From contig NZ_JAAITA010000001.1 in the NCBI RefSeq assembly GCF_013304445.1, positions 372,001-436,000 of the forward strand: DNA of 64,000 nucleotides, written 5' to 3'. A program made the position numbers and the translations under genes. The notes beneath the pieces are model-generated. The model was given only the letters and a program-made list of their open reading frames with translations. It was not told where the DNA came from and did no database searches. Below are positions 38,264 to 47,790 of the stretch, one piece after another. The stretch's first letter is position 1, and the number at the start of each line of letters is the position of its first letter. Source of the DNA: Blautia hansenii (lineage in GTDB: Bacteria > Bacillota > Clostridia > Lachnospirales > Lachnospiraceae).

Positions 38264-39931
38264 ATGAGAAGTGACGCAGTAAAAAAAGGAATGCAGCAGG
38301 CGCCTCACAGGTCCCTGTTTCATGCTTTGGGCATGACCAAGGAAGAAATGGAAAAACCGCTGGTGGGAATTGTCAGCTCTTATAATGAAATCGTACCGGG
38401 ACATATGAACCTGGATAAAATCGTAAATGCCGTGAAACTGGGCGTTGCCATGGCAGGGGGAACTCCGGTGGTATTTCCGGCCATTGCAGTCTGCGACGGC
38501 ATTGCCATGGGGCATGTGGGCATGAAATATTCTCTGGTTACCAGAGATTTGATTGCAGATTCTACAGAGGCTATGGCTATGGCACATCAGTTTGACGCCC
38601 TGGTTATGGTGCCTAACTGTGATAAAAATGTGCCGGGACTTTTAATGGCAGCAGCCAGAATCAATGTACCTACGGTCTTTGTAAGCGGCGGCCCCATGCT
38701 GGCCGGAAAGGTGCAGGGACAGAAGAGAAGCCTTTCCTCCATGTTTGAAGCCGTGGGCTCTTACAGCGCAGGAACTATGACGGAAGAAGAGGTAGAAGAA
38801 TTTGAAAACCATGTCTGCCCTACCTGCGGTTCCTGTTCCGGTATGTATACGGCAAACAGCATGAACTGCCTGACTGAGGTACTGGGCATGGGATTAAGAG
38901 GAAACGGAACCATTCCGGCCGTCTATTCCGAGCGTATTAAGCTGGCGAAGCATGCAGGTATGCAGGTTATGGAAATGTACAGAAGAAACATTCGTCCAAG
39001 AGATATTATGACAAAGGAAGCTTTGATGAATGCCCTTACGGTAGACATGGCTCTGGGCTGCTCAACCAACAGCATGCTGCACCTTCCGGCCATTGCACAT
39101 GAAATCGGCTGGGACTTTGATATTACCTTTGCCAATGAAATCAGTGCCAAAACGCCAAATCTGTGCCATCTGGCACCGGCAGGCCCTACCTATATGGAAG
39201 ATTTGAATGAAGCCGGCGGCGTGTGGGCTGTTATGAAGGAACTGACCAAGAAAGATTTGCTGAATCTGGATTGTATGACCGTAACCGGAAAGACCGTGGG
39301 AGAGAATATTGCCAACTGTGTGAATAAAAATCCGGAAGTTATCCGTCCTATTGAAAATCCATACAGCCAGACAGGGGGACTTGCCGTACTGACAGGAAAT
39401 CTGGCGCCTCACGGCGGTGTGGTAAAGAGAAGCGCCGTATGCGAGGAAATGATGGTGCACGAAGGCCCGGCCAGAGTCTTTGACTGTGAGGAAGACGCCA
39501 TTGCAGCCATTAAAGGCGGTAAAATCGTGGCGGGAGATGTGGTGGTTATCCGCTACGAAGGACCGAAAGGCGGCCCCGGTATGCGGGAAATGCTGAATCC
39601 CACTTCCGCGATTGCCGGTATGGGACTGGGCTCCAGTGTAGCGCTGATTACAGACGGCCGTTTCTCCGGTGCGTCAAGGGGCGCTTCCATTGGGCATATT
39701 TCTCCGGAAGCAGCAGTAGGCGGTCCTATTGCCTTGGTAGAAGAGGGGGATATGATTCGCATTAACATTCCGGAAACCAAGCTGGAACTGGCAGTGTCCG
39801 AGGAAGAGCTGGCGGCCAGAAGAGCGAAATGGCAGCCAAGAGAGCCGAAAGTGACTACCGGATATCTGGCACGGTATGCCTCTATGGTAACCAGCGGAAA
39901 CAGAGGCGCTGTACTGGAAATCCAGAAATAA
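38264..39931 (+). CDS. ilvD: Dihydroxy-acid dehydratase
   Basis: Dehydrates dihydroxy acids in valine and isoleucine synthesis; an Fe-S enzyme. Cluster-binding cysteines lie in [10 protein letters not shown] and [16 protein letters not shown], and the C-terminal block [20 protein letters not shown] is intact. Length 555 is standard. It is 39 bases after leuB with an AAGGAAGGAAG site. Confidence 0.97.
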   Translation: MRSDAVKKGMQQAPHRSLFHALGMTKEEMEKPLVGIVSSYNEIVPGHMNLDKIVNAVKLGVAMAGGTPVVFPAIAVCDGIAMGHVGMKYSLVTRDLIADSTEAMAMAHQFDALVMVPNCDKNVPGLLMAAARINVPTVFVSGGPMLAGKVQGQKRSLSSMFEAVGSYSAGTMTEEEVEEFENHVCPTCGSCSGMYTANSMNCLTEVLGMGLRGNGTIPAVYSERIKLAKHAGMQVMEMYRRNIRPRDIMTKEALMNALTVDMALGCSTNSMLHLPAIAHEIGWDFDITFANEISAKTPNLCHLAPAGPTYMEDLNEAGGVWAVMKELTKKDLLNLDCMTVTGKTVGENIANCVNKNPEVIRPIENPYSQTGGLAVLTGNLAPHGGVVKRSAVCEEMMVHEGPARVFDCEEDAIAAIKGGKIVAGDVVVIRYEGPKGGPGMREMLNPTSAIAGMGLGSSVALITDGRFSGASRGASIGHISPEAAVGGPIALVEEGDMIRINIPETKLELAVSEEELAARRAKWQPREPKVTTGYLARYASMVTSGNRGAVLEIQK

Positions 39932-39950
39932 ACAGAGGGAGGATTTGTCT

Positions 39951-41636
39951 ATGCAGCTGACAGGTGCGCAAATCGTAATGGAATGTCTGAAAGAACAGGG
40001 TGTCGATACGGTTTTCGGGTATCCGGGCGGTACGATACTGAACATATATGATGAATTGTATAAACAGCAGGGAGAAATCCATCATGTGCTGACTTCCCAT
40101 GAGCAGGGGGCGGCCCATGCGGCAGACGGTTATGCCCGTTCTACCGGAAAAGTGGGAGTCTGTCTGGCTACCAGCGGCCCCGGCGCTACCAATCTGGTAA
40201 CGGGAATTGCCACTGCCCATATGGATTCCATCCCCATTGTGGCCATTACCTGCAACGTAGGCCTGCCTCTTCTGGGAAAGGACAGTTTCCAGGAGGTGGA
40301 TATTGCAGGGGTGGTTATGCCCATTACCAAGCACAGTTTTATCGTGAAGGACGTAACAAAGCTGGCCAGAACAATCCGCCGTGCTTTTGTCATTGCAAAA
40401 AGCGGCAGACCGGGGCCGGTACTTGTGGATATTACCAAAGATGTAACGGCAAATAAAACAGAATTTACGCCTTATGTGCCGAAAAAGGTGAAACCTTATG
40501 TAGAAGAAATCACACAGGAAAGTCTGGAAAAAGCGGCGCAGATGATTCAGGAAGCGAAACGTCCCTTTATTTTTGTGGGCGGCGGCGCAGCGGCGGCCAA
40601 TGCCTGGGAAGAAGTCAGAGAACTGGCCCATAAGATTCAGAGTCCGGTGACGGATTCTCTTATGGGAAAAGGCGTGTTTTCCGGTACAGACCCTTATTAT
40701 ACAGGAATGTTGGGTATGCACGGAACCAAAGCCTCCAATCTGGGCGTCACAAAGTGCGACCTGCTCATTGCCATTGGAGCCAGATTTTCTGACCGCGTTA
40801 TCGGAAATCCGCGGAATTTTGCACGAAACGCAAAAATTCTTCATATTGATGTAGATGCAGCGGAAATCAATAAAAATGTGTTGGTGGACTGCAGTGTTAT
40901 CGGAGACGCAAAAGAAGTTTTGAAGCAGTTAAATCATATGGTTCCGGCAGCAGAGCATAAAGAATGGTTGGAAACCATAGAAGAATTGAAGGAGAAATAC
41001 CCCTTATCCTATCATCAGGAAGGACTTACAGGTCCGGGTATTATCGAAGAGTTGTATAAGCAGACCAATGGAGAAGCCATTATTGTGACAGAAGTAGGAC
41101 AGCACCAGATGTGGGCGGCCCAGTATTACAAATATACCATGCCCCGTACGTTTCTGTCCTCCGGTGGTCTGGGCACCATGGGATACGGTCTGGGAGCGGC
41201 CATCGGGGCCAAAATGGGTAATCCGGACAAGGTTGTCATCAATGTAGCGGGAGACGGCTGTTTCCGAATGAATATGAATGAGATTGCCACAGCTACCAGA
41301 AATGACCTCCCCTTGATTCAGGTGGTAGTCAACAATCAGGTGCTTGGCATGGTGCGTCAGTGGCAGACTTTGTTCTATGAGGGCAGGTATTCTAATACAG
41401 TGTTAAGAGACAAGGTAGACTTTGTGAAGCTGGCAGAAGCCATGGGTGCCGTGGGAATCCGCGTTACCCGAAAAGAAGATTTGGCCGGGGCTATTCAGGA
41501 GGCTATTCGGTTAAATACAACAGTGGTTTTGGACTGTATCATTGACAGTGATGACAAAGTATTTCCGATGGTTCCGGCAGGAGCCAACATTGAAGACGCT
41601 TTTGACGAGGCGGATTTGGAGAAAAGACAGAAATAA
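39951..41636 (+). CDS. ilvB: Acetolactate synthase, large (catalytic) subunit
   Basis: Thiamine-diphosphate enzyme joining two pyruvates, or pyruvate and 2-ketobutyrate, at the first common step of branched-chain synthesis. The catalytic Glu region is SHEQGAAHAADGYAR and the diphosphate/Mg motif is GDGCFRMNMNEIATATRNDL. ATG 39951 lies seven bases after GGGAGGA. At 561 residues it is the biosynthetic type. No small regulatory subunit (ilvN/ilvH) gene follows; serC does. Confidence 0.95.
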   Translation: MQLTGAQIVMECLKEQGVDTVFGYPGGTILNIYDELYKQQGEIHHVLTSHEQGAAHAADGYARSTGKVGVCLATSGPGATNLVTGIATAHMDSIPIVAITCNVGLPLLGKDSFQEVDIAGVVMPITKHSFIVKDVTKLARTIRRAFVIAKSGRPGPVLVDITKDVTANKTEFTPYVPKKVKPYVEEITQESLEKAAQMIQEAKRPFIFVGGGAAAANAWEEVRELAHKIQSPVTDSLMGKGVFSGTDPYYTGMLGMHGTKASNLGVTKCDLLIAIGARFSDRVIGNPRNFARNAKILHIDVDAAEINKNVLVDCSVIGDAKEVLKQLNHMVPAAEHKEWLETIEELKEKYPLSYHQEGLTGPGIIEELYKQTNGEAIIVTEVGQHQMWAAQYYKYTMPRTFLSSGGLGTMGYGLGAAIGAKMGNPDKVVINVAGDGCFRMNMNEIATATRNDLPLIQVVVNNQVLGMVRQWQTLFYEGRYSNTVLRDKVDFVKLAEAMGAVGIRVTRKEDLAGAIQEAIRLNTTVVLDCIIDSDDKVFPMVPAGANIEDAFDEADLEKRQK

Positions 41637-41664
41637 AGAAAGAGAAATCAGAGGAGGAAGCATC

Positions 41665-42747
41665 ATGAGCAGAGTTTACAATTTTTCAGCGGGTCCGGCT
41701 GTACTGCCGGAGGAAGTGTTAAGAGAAGCAGCAGATGAAATGTTAGATTACAGAGGCTGCGGCATGTCCGTTATGGAGATGAGTCACCGTTCCGGTATGT
41801 TTGAAACAATTCTAAACGAGGCAGAGGCAGATTTGAGAGATTTGCTGCAGATACCGGACAACTACAAGGTGCTCTTTCTGCAGGGAGGGGCCAGCCAGCA
41901 GTTTGCCATGATTCCCATGAATCTTATGAAGCACGGGGAGGCAGATTACATTGTCACCGGACAGTGGGCAAAAAAGGCATGGCAGGAAGCGCAGAAATAC
42001 GGAAAGGCAAACAAGATTGCTTCTTCTGAGGATAAAACCTTTTCTTACATACCGGATTGTTCCGATTTGGATATCAGTCCCAATGCAGATTACGTGTACA
42101 TCTGTGAAAATAACACCATTTACGGTACAAAATTTAAAAAACTGCCAAATACCAAAGGCAAAACATTGGTGTCTGATGTGTCCTCCTGTTTCCTGTCTGA
42201 GCCGGTGGATGTAAGCAAATACGGCATTCTCTACGGCGGCGTACAGAAAAATATCGGCCCGGCCGGCATGGTGATTTCCATTATCCGGGAAGACCTGATT
42301 ACCGAAGATGTGATGAAAGGCACGCCCACCATGCTGACATTTAAAACCCATGCAGACGCAGGCTCTCTGTACAATACGCCAAACAGCTACTGCATTTATA
42401 TGTGCGGCAAAGTCTTTAAATGGCTGAAAAATATGGGTGGTCTTGCTGTGATGAAAGAGCGGAACGAAAAGAAAGCAAAGCTTTTGTATGATTTCCTGGA
42501 TGAAAGCCATTTGTTTAAAGGAACCGTTGTGCCGAAAGACCGTTCTCTTATGAATGTGCCTTTTGTAACCGGAAATGCGCAGTTAGATGCGAAATTTGTA
42601 AAAGAGGCAAAGGAAGCGGGACTGGAAAATCTGAAAGGCCACAGAAGTGTGGGCGGCATGAGAGCCAGCATTTACAATGCCATGCCGATAGAAGGTGTGG
42701 AAACCCTGGTGGACTTTATGAAAAAATTTGAGAAGGAGAATGTCTAA
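41665..42747 (+). CDS. serC: Phosphoserine aminotransferase
   Basis: PLP enzyme making 3-phosphoserine. The start MSRVYNFSAGPAVLPEEVL, SHRSGMFETI and the Lys region ILYGGVQKNIGPAGM (PLP Schiff base lysine) identify SerC. ATG 41665 follows GAGGAGGAAG; the upstream open frame overlaps ilvB and is not used. Length 360 is normal. serA starts two bases after its stop. Confidence 0.97.
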   Translation: MSRVYNFSAGPAVLPEEVLREAADEMLDYRGCGMSVMEMSHRSGMFETILNEAEADLRDLLQIPDNYKVLFLQGGASQQFAMIPMNLMKHGEADYIVTGQWAKKAWQEAQKYGKANKIASSEDKTFSYIPDCSDLDISPNADYVYICENNTIYGTKFKKLPNTKGKTLVSDVSSCFLSEPVDVSKYGILYGGVQKNIGPAGMVISIIREDLITEDVMKGTPTMLTFKTHADAGSLYNTPNSYCIYMCGKVFKWLKNMGGLAVMKERNEKKAKLLYDFLDESHLFKGTVVPKDRSLMNVPFVTGNAQLDAKFVKEAKEAGLENLKGHRSVGGMRASIYNAMPIEGVETLVDFMKKFEKENV

Positions 42748-42748
42748 T

Positions 42749-43912
42749 ATGTATCGGTATCATTGTCTGAATCCCATTTCTCAGGTGGGTTTAAAGGAAT
42801 TTAATCAGGAATATGAAAAGACAGAAGGCGCAGCAGAGGCAGATGCCATACTGGTGCGAAGCGCAGATATGCACCAGATGGAACTGCCACAGCAGGTATC
42901 GGCCGTAGCAAGAGCCGGTGCAGGTGTCAACAACATTCCCCTGGAGGAACTGGCAAAAAAGGGCGTGGTAGTTTTTAACACACCGGGAGCCAATGCCAAC
43001 GGCGTAAAGGAAATGGTGCTGGCAGGTATGCTTCTGGCTTCCAGAGACATTGTAGGGGGCATTGAGTGGCTGAAAAGTCAGGAACCGGCAGATGATTTGG
43101 CAAAAAAGGCAGAAAAAGAGAAGAAAAAATTTGCAGGATGTGAAATCAGCGGCAAAAAACTGGGCATTATCGGTTTGGGCGCCATAGGCGTTAAGGTAGC
43201 CAATGCAGCGGTACATCTGGGAATGGAAGTTTACGGATATGACCCCTTTATTTCTGTAGATGCAGCATGGAGTCTGTCCAGAAACATTCACCACATTAAT
43301 GAAGTCAGCGAGATTTACCGGGACTGCGACTATATTACCATTCATGTGCCGCTTCTGGAAAGCACGAAAAAAATGATTGGCAGGGAAGAAATCGCACAGA
43401 TGAAGGATGGTGTCGTTCTTCTGAATTTTGCCAGAGACCTTCTGGTGGATGAAGAGGCTTTGTGCAAAGCCCTGGAAGAAGGAAAGGTGAAAAAATATGT
43501 GACGGATTTTGCCAATCCTGTAGTAGCCAATGCTCCAAATACGCTGGTAACCCCGCATCTGGGTGCGTCTACAGAGGAATCTGAGGATAACTGCGCCGTT
43601 ATGGCGGTTCAACAGGTTATGGATTATCTGGAAAACGGAAACATTAAGAATTCTGTGAATTACCCGGATTGTGACGCCGGAAGATGTGTGGATGCGGGAA
43701 GAATTACCATTAACCATAAAAATGTGCCGAACATGATTTCTCAGTTTACCAAAACCCTGGGTGACGCAGGGGTGAATATTGCCAACATGACCAATAAAAG
43801 TAAAGGGGATTATGCTTATACCATGCTGGATGTGGCATCCCCCATTGACGGTCAGGTGGCAGAGGCGCTGAAAGCCATTGAGCACGTATACAGAGTCAGA
43901 ATTGTAAAATAA
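42749..43912 (+). CDS. serA: D-3-phosphoglycerate dehydrogenase
   Basis: First enzyme of serine synthesis, oxidising 3-phosphoglycerate. It is the short form: substrate/NAD domains with LGIIGLGAIGVKVANAA, the catalytic Arg region NFARDLLVDEEAL and the His region TPHLGASTEESEDN, then a C-terminal ACT domain (about 318-387, NVPNMISQFTKTLGDAGVNI) for feedback control. ATG 42749 is ten bases after AGGAG; ATG 42740 is an alternative overlapping serC. 387 residues. Confidence 0.96.
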   Translation: MYRYHCLNPISQVGLKEFNQEYEKTEGAAEADAILVRSADMHQMELPQQVSAVARAGAGVNNIPLEELAKKGVVVFNTPGANANGVKEMVLAGMLLASRDIVGGIEWLKSQEPADDLAKKAEKEKKKFAGCEISGKKLGIIGLGAIGVKVANAAVHLGMEVYGYDPFISVDAAWSLSRNIHHINEVSEIYRDCDYITIHVPLLESTKKMIGREEIAQMKDGVVLLNFARDLLVDEEALCKALEEGKVKKYVTDFANPVVANAPNTLVTPHLGASTEESEDNCAVMAVQQVMDYLENGNIKNSVNYPDCDAGRCVDAGRITINHKNVPNMISQFTKTLGDAGVNIANMTNKSKGDYAYTMLDVASPIDGQVAEALKAIEHVYRVRIVK

Positions 43913-43934
43913 GAGAAGGGAGGCTGCTGTGCCG

Positions 43935-43963
43935 CCTGCATAGGAAAAATTTTCTTGTGCAGG
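43935..43963 (+). other. Stem-loop between serA and the DUF1015 gene
   Basis: CCTGCATAGGAAAA (from 43935) pairs with TTTTCTTGTGCAGG (to 43963) with two G-U pairs. The T-rich stretch after it is interrupted, so it is at best a weak terminator or attenuator. Confidence 0.45.
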
Positions 43964-44006
43964 GGTGCAGGAACCTCTTTTGACATTTTGTGAAAGGGGA
44001 AAAATT

Positions 44007-45254
44007 ATGGCAGATATCCGACCATTTCGGGCAATTCGTCCTATTGCGGCAAAGGCGGCAGAGATTGCGGCTTTGCCTTATGATGTGTACAACAGAGAAG
44101 AGGCGGCAGAGGAAACCAAGATACATCCACACTCCTTTCTTGCCATAGACCGTCCGGAGACGCAGTTTTTGCCGGATATGGATATGTACAGCCCGGAAGT
44201 TTACGAAAAAGCGGCAAAACTTCTGGAACAGCGAATCCGGGAAGGGGATTTTATCGAAGAGAAGGAACCTTGTTTTTACATTTATGAACTGAAACGGGGC
44301 AGCCATGTACAGACGGGAATTGCAGCCTGCGCTTCTGCGGAAGACTATCTGAAGCAGGTTATCCGGCGTCATGAGAACACCAAACCGGAAAAGGAAGCAG
44401 ACCGTATTCGCCACATACAGGCATGCGGAGCCCAGACAGGGCCAGTGTTTCTGGTACACCGCCCCATAGCGGAGCTTCGCAGACTCCTGGAAATCCGCAA
44501 ACGGACAGCACCGGTATATCAATTTGTTTCCGAGGATGGAATTGGACACAGAGTCTGGATTATCCGTGAAAAACTGACTATAGAGAAAATTCAGCAGCTT
44601 TTTTTGAAAGCAGAGGCTCTGTATATTGCAGACGGACACCACAGAGCAGCTTCGGCTGTAAAGACGGCCCTGGAAATGCGAAAAGCCTGCCCGGATAAGA
44701 AGGGAAAGGAAGAATACCAGTATTTTCTCAGCGTTTTGTTTCCTTCCGATGAACTGGAAATTCTGGATTACAACCGTGTGGTAAGGGATTTAAACGGGCT
44801 TGAAAGAGAGGACTTTCTGGAAGCGCTGAAACAATATTTTTCTGTGACAAAGGCAGCAGGTCCGGTGAAACCAAGGAGAAAAGGCAGTTTTGGGCTTTGT
44901 CTGCCCGATGGCTGGTATCAGCTGGAACTTATGGAAGCATTTCGGCCTCAGGATGCGGTAGAGGGTCTGGATGTGTCTGTGCTGCAAAATCTTGTACTGG
45001 CTCCCATACTTGGCATTGAAAAGCCGGGAGAAGATAAGAGAATTTCTTTTATGGGAGGTATCCGTGGGCTGGAAGAACTGGAAGTACAGGTGAAAAAGCA
45101 GGGCGGAGCAGCCTTTTCCCTGTATCCGGTTACTATGGAGGAAATCATGGAAACAGCAGATGAAGGAAGGCTGATGCCGCCGAAATCCACCTGGTTTGAG
45201 CCAAAGCTGCGCAGCGGACTCCTTATCCATAAGATAGCTATGGACGGCTGCTGA
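44007..45254 (+). CDS. DUF1015 family protein linked to serine biosynthesis
   Basis: Soluble protein of 415 residues of the DUF1015 family (PF06245), with landmarks IRPFRAIRPI near the start, ALPYDVYNREEA, the conserved ADGHHRAASA block and FMGGIRGLEEL. ATG 44007 follows AAAGGGG. Its place straight after serC-serA, with no serB phosphatase gene in view, suggests a role in serine or phosphoserine metabolism. This is inference from position only; I see no known catalytic motif beyond the histidine pair. Not a known regulator or transporter. Confidence 0.85.
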   Translation: MADIRPFRAIRPIAAKAAEIAALPYDVYNREEAAEETKIHPHSFLAIDRPETQFLPDMDMYSPEVYEKAAKLLEQRIREGDFIEEKEPCFYIYELKRGSHVQTGIAACASAEDYLKQVIRRHENTKPEKEADRIRHIQACGAQTGPVFLVHRPIAELRRLLEIRKRTAPVYQFVSEDGIGHRVWIIREKLTIEKIQQLFLKAEALYIADGHHRAASAVKTALEMRKACPDKKGKEEYQYFLSVLFPSDELEILDYNRVVRDLNGLEREDFLEALKQYFSVTKAAGPVKPRRKGSFGLCLPDGWYQLELMEAFRPQDAVEGLDVSVLQNLVLAPILGIEKPGEDKRISFMGGIRGLEELEVQVKKQGGAAFSLYPVTMEEIMETADEGRLMPPKSTWFEPKLRSGLLIHKIAMDGC

Positions 45255-45314
45255 TTTTGTATGGTAAAATAAAAAATAATACTGGATTTTACAGGAGAGA
45301 AAGGAAGGACAAAC

Positions 45315-46340
45315 ATGAAGAAAAAGATGGCGGTCATGCTGTTGGCTGTGGCTCTGGCAGCAGTATCCATAAGCGGGTGCGGCAGCAAAGCAGCTACAGA
45401 CATAGAAAAAGAAGAAGAACAGAAAGAAAATCCTGTCGATATAAACATTACAGCCTTAAAAGGGCCTACCGCTATGGGGATGGTGCAGTTTATGGATGAA
45501 GCGGAGCAGGGAAAGCTGACGGATGAAAATTATCAGTTCTCCATTGCCGCTTCTGCAGATGAGGTTTCCCCAAAGCTGGTGCAGGGAGAAACGGACATTG
45601 CTGCGGTTCCGGCAAACCTGGCCTCTGTACTTTATAATAAAACAGAGGGAAAGGTGCAGGTTCTGGCTGTGAATACCCTTGGGGTGCTGTATCTTGTGGA
45701 GAATGGGAACAGTGTGCAGTCTGTGGCGGATTTAAAAGGAAAAACCATTTATGCCAGCGGCAAGGGCTCTACACCGGGGTATGCCCTGGATTATATTTTG
45801 TCTGCAAACGGAATTGACCCGGAAAAAGGCGTAACCATCGAGTGGAAAAGCGAACATTCTGAGTGTGTTGCAGCAATTTCCAGTACGGAAAACGGTATTG
45901 CCATGCTGCCGCAGCCCTTTGTGACCACGGCCCAGACCAAAAATCCGGCTATCCGTACGGCCTTGGATTTGACGGAAGAATGGGAAAAGGTACAGTCCGG
46001 GGAAGATACAAAAAGCAGTATGATTACCGGTGTTGTGGTAGCCCGCACAGAGTTTGTGGAAGAACATCCCCAGGCCGTGGAAGATTTTCTGGAGCATTAT
46101 GAGGACTCTGTGGAATATGTAAACGAGAATACGAAAGAAGCAGCCCAGTTGGTAGGAAAATATGACATTGTTACTGCAGAAATTGCAGAAAAAGCCCTGC
46201 CGGAATGTAACATTGTATATATGGATGGCGAGGATATGAAGGAGCAGCTTTCCGGTTATCTGGAGGTGCTGAAAAACCAGAACCCACAGGCGGTAGGAGG
46301 CGCAGTGCCGGGAGATGATTTCTATTATATCGAAAAATAA
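45315..46340 (+). CDS. ABC transporter substrate-binding lipoprotein, nitrate/sulfonate/NMT1 type
   Basis: Extracellular binding protein for the two genes that follow. A lipobox ends at Cys22 (SISGC), followed by an acidic Glu/Lys linker. The mature part has the features of the TauA/SsuA/NMT1 group: DIAAVPANLASVLYNKT, SVADLKGKTIYASGKGSTPG and IAMLPQPFVTTA. The ligand may be a sulfonate, a thiamine precursor or another small molecule; nothing nearby decides. AAGGAAGG precedes the ATG. Its end overlaps the permease gene by 26 bases. Confidence 0.88.
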   Translation: MKKKMAVMLLAVALAAVSISGCGSKAATDIEKEEEQKENPVDINITALKGPTAMGMVQFMDEAEQGKLTDENYQFSIAASADEVSPKLVQGETDIAAVPANLASVLYNKTEGKVQVLAVNTLGVLYLVENGNSVQSVADLKGKTIYASGKGSTPGYALDYILSANGIDPEKGVTIEWKSEHSECVAAISSTENGIAMLPQPFVTTAQTKNPAIRTALDLTEEWEKVQSGEDTKSSMITGVVVARTEFVEEHPQAVEDFLEHYEDSVEYVNENTKEAAQLVGKYDIVTAEIAEKALPECNIVYMDGEDMKEQLSGYLEVLKNQNPQAVGGAVPGDDFYYIEK

Positions 46341-47082
46341 AAAAAGGCAAATCCGGCTCTGGGCAGTGGCATTTTGGCTGCTTATCTGGCAGGCAGCCAG
46401 TATGGCCATCGGACAGGAGATACTTCTGGTATCTCCTGTTGCTGTCTTACAGAGATTGAAAACACTGGTATGGGAAAGTACATTCTGGCTGTCCTGTGCG
46501 TTTTCCGTCCTGCGCATTGTCAGCGGATTTTTGCTGGGTACGGCCCTGGGGGTGGTACTGGGAGGAGTTTCTTTTGGTTTTTGCAGAATACGGGAACTTC
46601 TGGCACCTCTGGTGCTTACCATGAAATCCATTCCGGTAGCGTCTTTTGTGATTTTGGCGCTTATCTGGATACCTTCAAAGAATCTGTCCGTATTTATTTC
46701 TTTTTTTATGGTTTTTCCGGTGGTTTATACCAATGTGATCCAGGGGATAGAAAGTGTGGATAAAAAGCTGTTGGAAATGGCGCAGGTATTTCAGGTCTCG
46801 CGGATGAGAAAAATCCGCTATATTTATCTGTCGCAGGTGCTGCCCTTTTTCCGTTCCGGCTGTTGTGTGGCTCTGGGACTTTGCTGGAAAGCGGGAGTAG
46901 CGGCAGAGGTTATCGGAATCCCTGACGGCTCTATTGGAGAGCATTTATATCAGGCAAAGGTGTATCTGGACACGCCGGATTTGTTTGCCTGGACGGTGGT
47001 CATTATTGTGATCAGCCTGCTGTTTGAGAAGGTGTTTTTGGGAGTCATTGACTGGGGCGTAAGGAAACTGGAGAGGAGATAG
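46315..47082 (+). CDS. ABC transporter permease, SsuC/TauC type
   Basis: Membrane subunit of the same importer. About six hydrophobic segments and the EAA loop DKKLLEMAQVFQVSRMRKIR identify the family; 255 residues is normal. ATG 46315 lies within the end of the binding protein gene, 14 bases after AGGAGG, so the exact start is not certain. The ATPase gene begins two bases after the stop. Confidence 0.88.
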   Translation: MISIISKNKKRQIRLWAVAFWLLIWQAASMAIGQEILLVSPVAVLQRLKTLVWESTFWLSCAFSVLRIVSGFLLGTALGVVLGGVSFGFCRIRELLAPLVLTMKSIPVASFVILALIWIPSKNLSVFISFFMVFPVVYTNVIQGIESVDKKLLEMAQVFQVSRMRKIRYIYLSQVLPFFRSGCCVALGLCWKAGVAAEVIGIPDGSIGEHLYQAKVYLDTPDLFAWTVVIIVISLLFEKVFLGVIDWGVRKLERR

Positions 47083-47084
47083 GT

Positions 47085-47672
47085 ATGGGAATCCAAATTA
47101 CAAATCTGAACAAAGCCTATGGAGAGCATCAGGTATTGGAAAATTTCTGCGCAGAAATTCCGGAAGGGAAAACCACCTGTGTTATGGCAGCATCAGGAAA
47201 AGGGAAAACCACGCTTCTTAGAATCCTTATGGGACTGGAAAAGCCGGATGGCGGAGAGATTACAGGACTGGAAAACAAAAGAATCAGCGCTGTTTTTCAG
47301 GAGGACAGGCTGTGCGAAAATCTCAGTACAGAAGCCAATATTCGCCTGGTACAGAAGGGAGGGAAAGGCAGAAGCAGGGACTTTTTGCAGCAGCTGCAAG
47401 ACGGGTTTTCGGCAGTGGGATTAGAAGGCTGGGGGAAGCGTCCGGTAAAAGAGTTGTCCGGGGGTATGAAGCGAAGGGCGGCCCTTTTAAGAGCTCTGTA
47501 TGCAGACTGGAATATATTGTTTTTAGACGAGCCGTTTAAGGGACTGGACAGGGAAACAAAGGATAAGGTGCTGGCCTTTGTGCGGGAAAAGTGCAGAGGA
47601 AAGACTGTACTTTGCGTTACCCATGAAAAGGAAGAAGCGGAAATCCTGGGAGCGGAGATTTTAGAACTTTGA
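47085..47672 (+). CDS. ABC transporter ATP-binding protein, short SsuB/TauB type
   Basis: ATPase of the importer, only 195 residues against about 250 for SsuB/TauB. The Walker A loop reads AASGKGKTT, with Ala in place of the first conserved Gly; the signature LSGGMKRR and Walker B ILFLDEPFKGLD are present, and H-loop THEKEEAE ends the protein. The missing part is the C-terminal region after the H-loop. GAGGAG precedes the ATG. It is probably functional, as the catalytic motifs are kept. Confidence 0.9.
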   Translation: MGIQITNLNKAYGEHQVLENFCAEIPEGKTTCVMAASGKGKTTLLRILMGLEKPDGGEITGLENKRISAVFQEDRLCENLSTEANIRLVQKGGKGRSRDFLQQLQDGFSAVGLEGWGKRPVKELSGGMKRRAALLRALYADWNILFLDEPFKGLDRETKDKVLAFVREKCRGKTVLCVTHEKEEAEILGAEILEL

Positions 47673-47711
47673 GATTCACAAGTATGCGAAAAGGAAATAA
47701 TCCTGGATGTA

Positions 47712-47745
47712 AAGAGGCACAAGAAGACATATTCCTGTGCCTCTT
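47712..47745. terminator. Hairpin between convergent ABC importer and hydrogenase genes
   Basis: AAGAGGCACA (47712-47721) pairs perfectly with TGTGCCTCTT (47736-47745). T-runs are short on both strands, so termination may be weak. Confidence 0.55.
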
Positions 47746-47790
47746 AAAAGGTCTGTTTCTTTCTACAGCAGTCTCGTTTATCTATTCATC

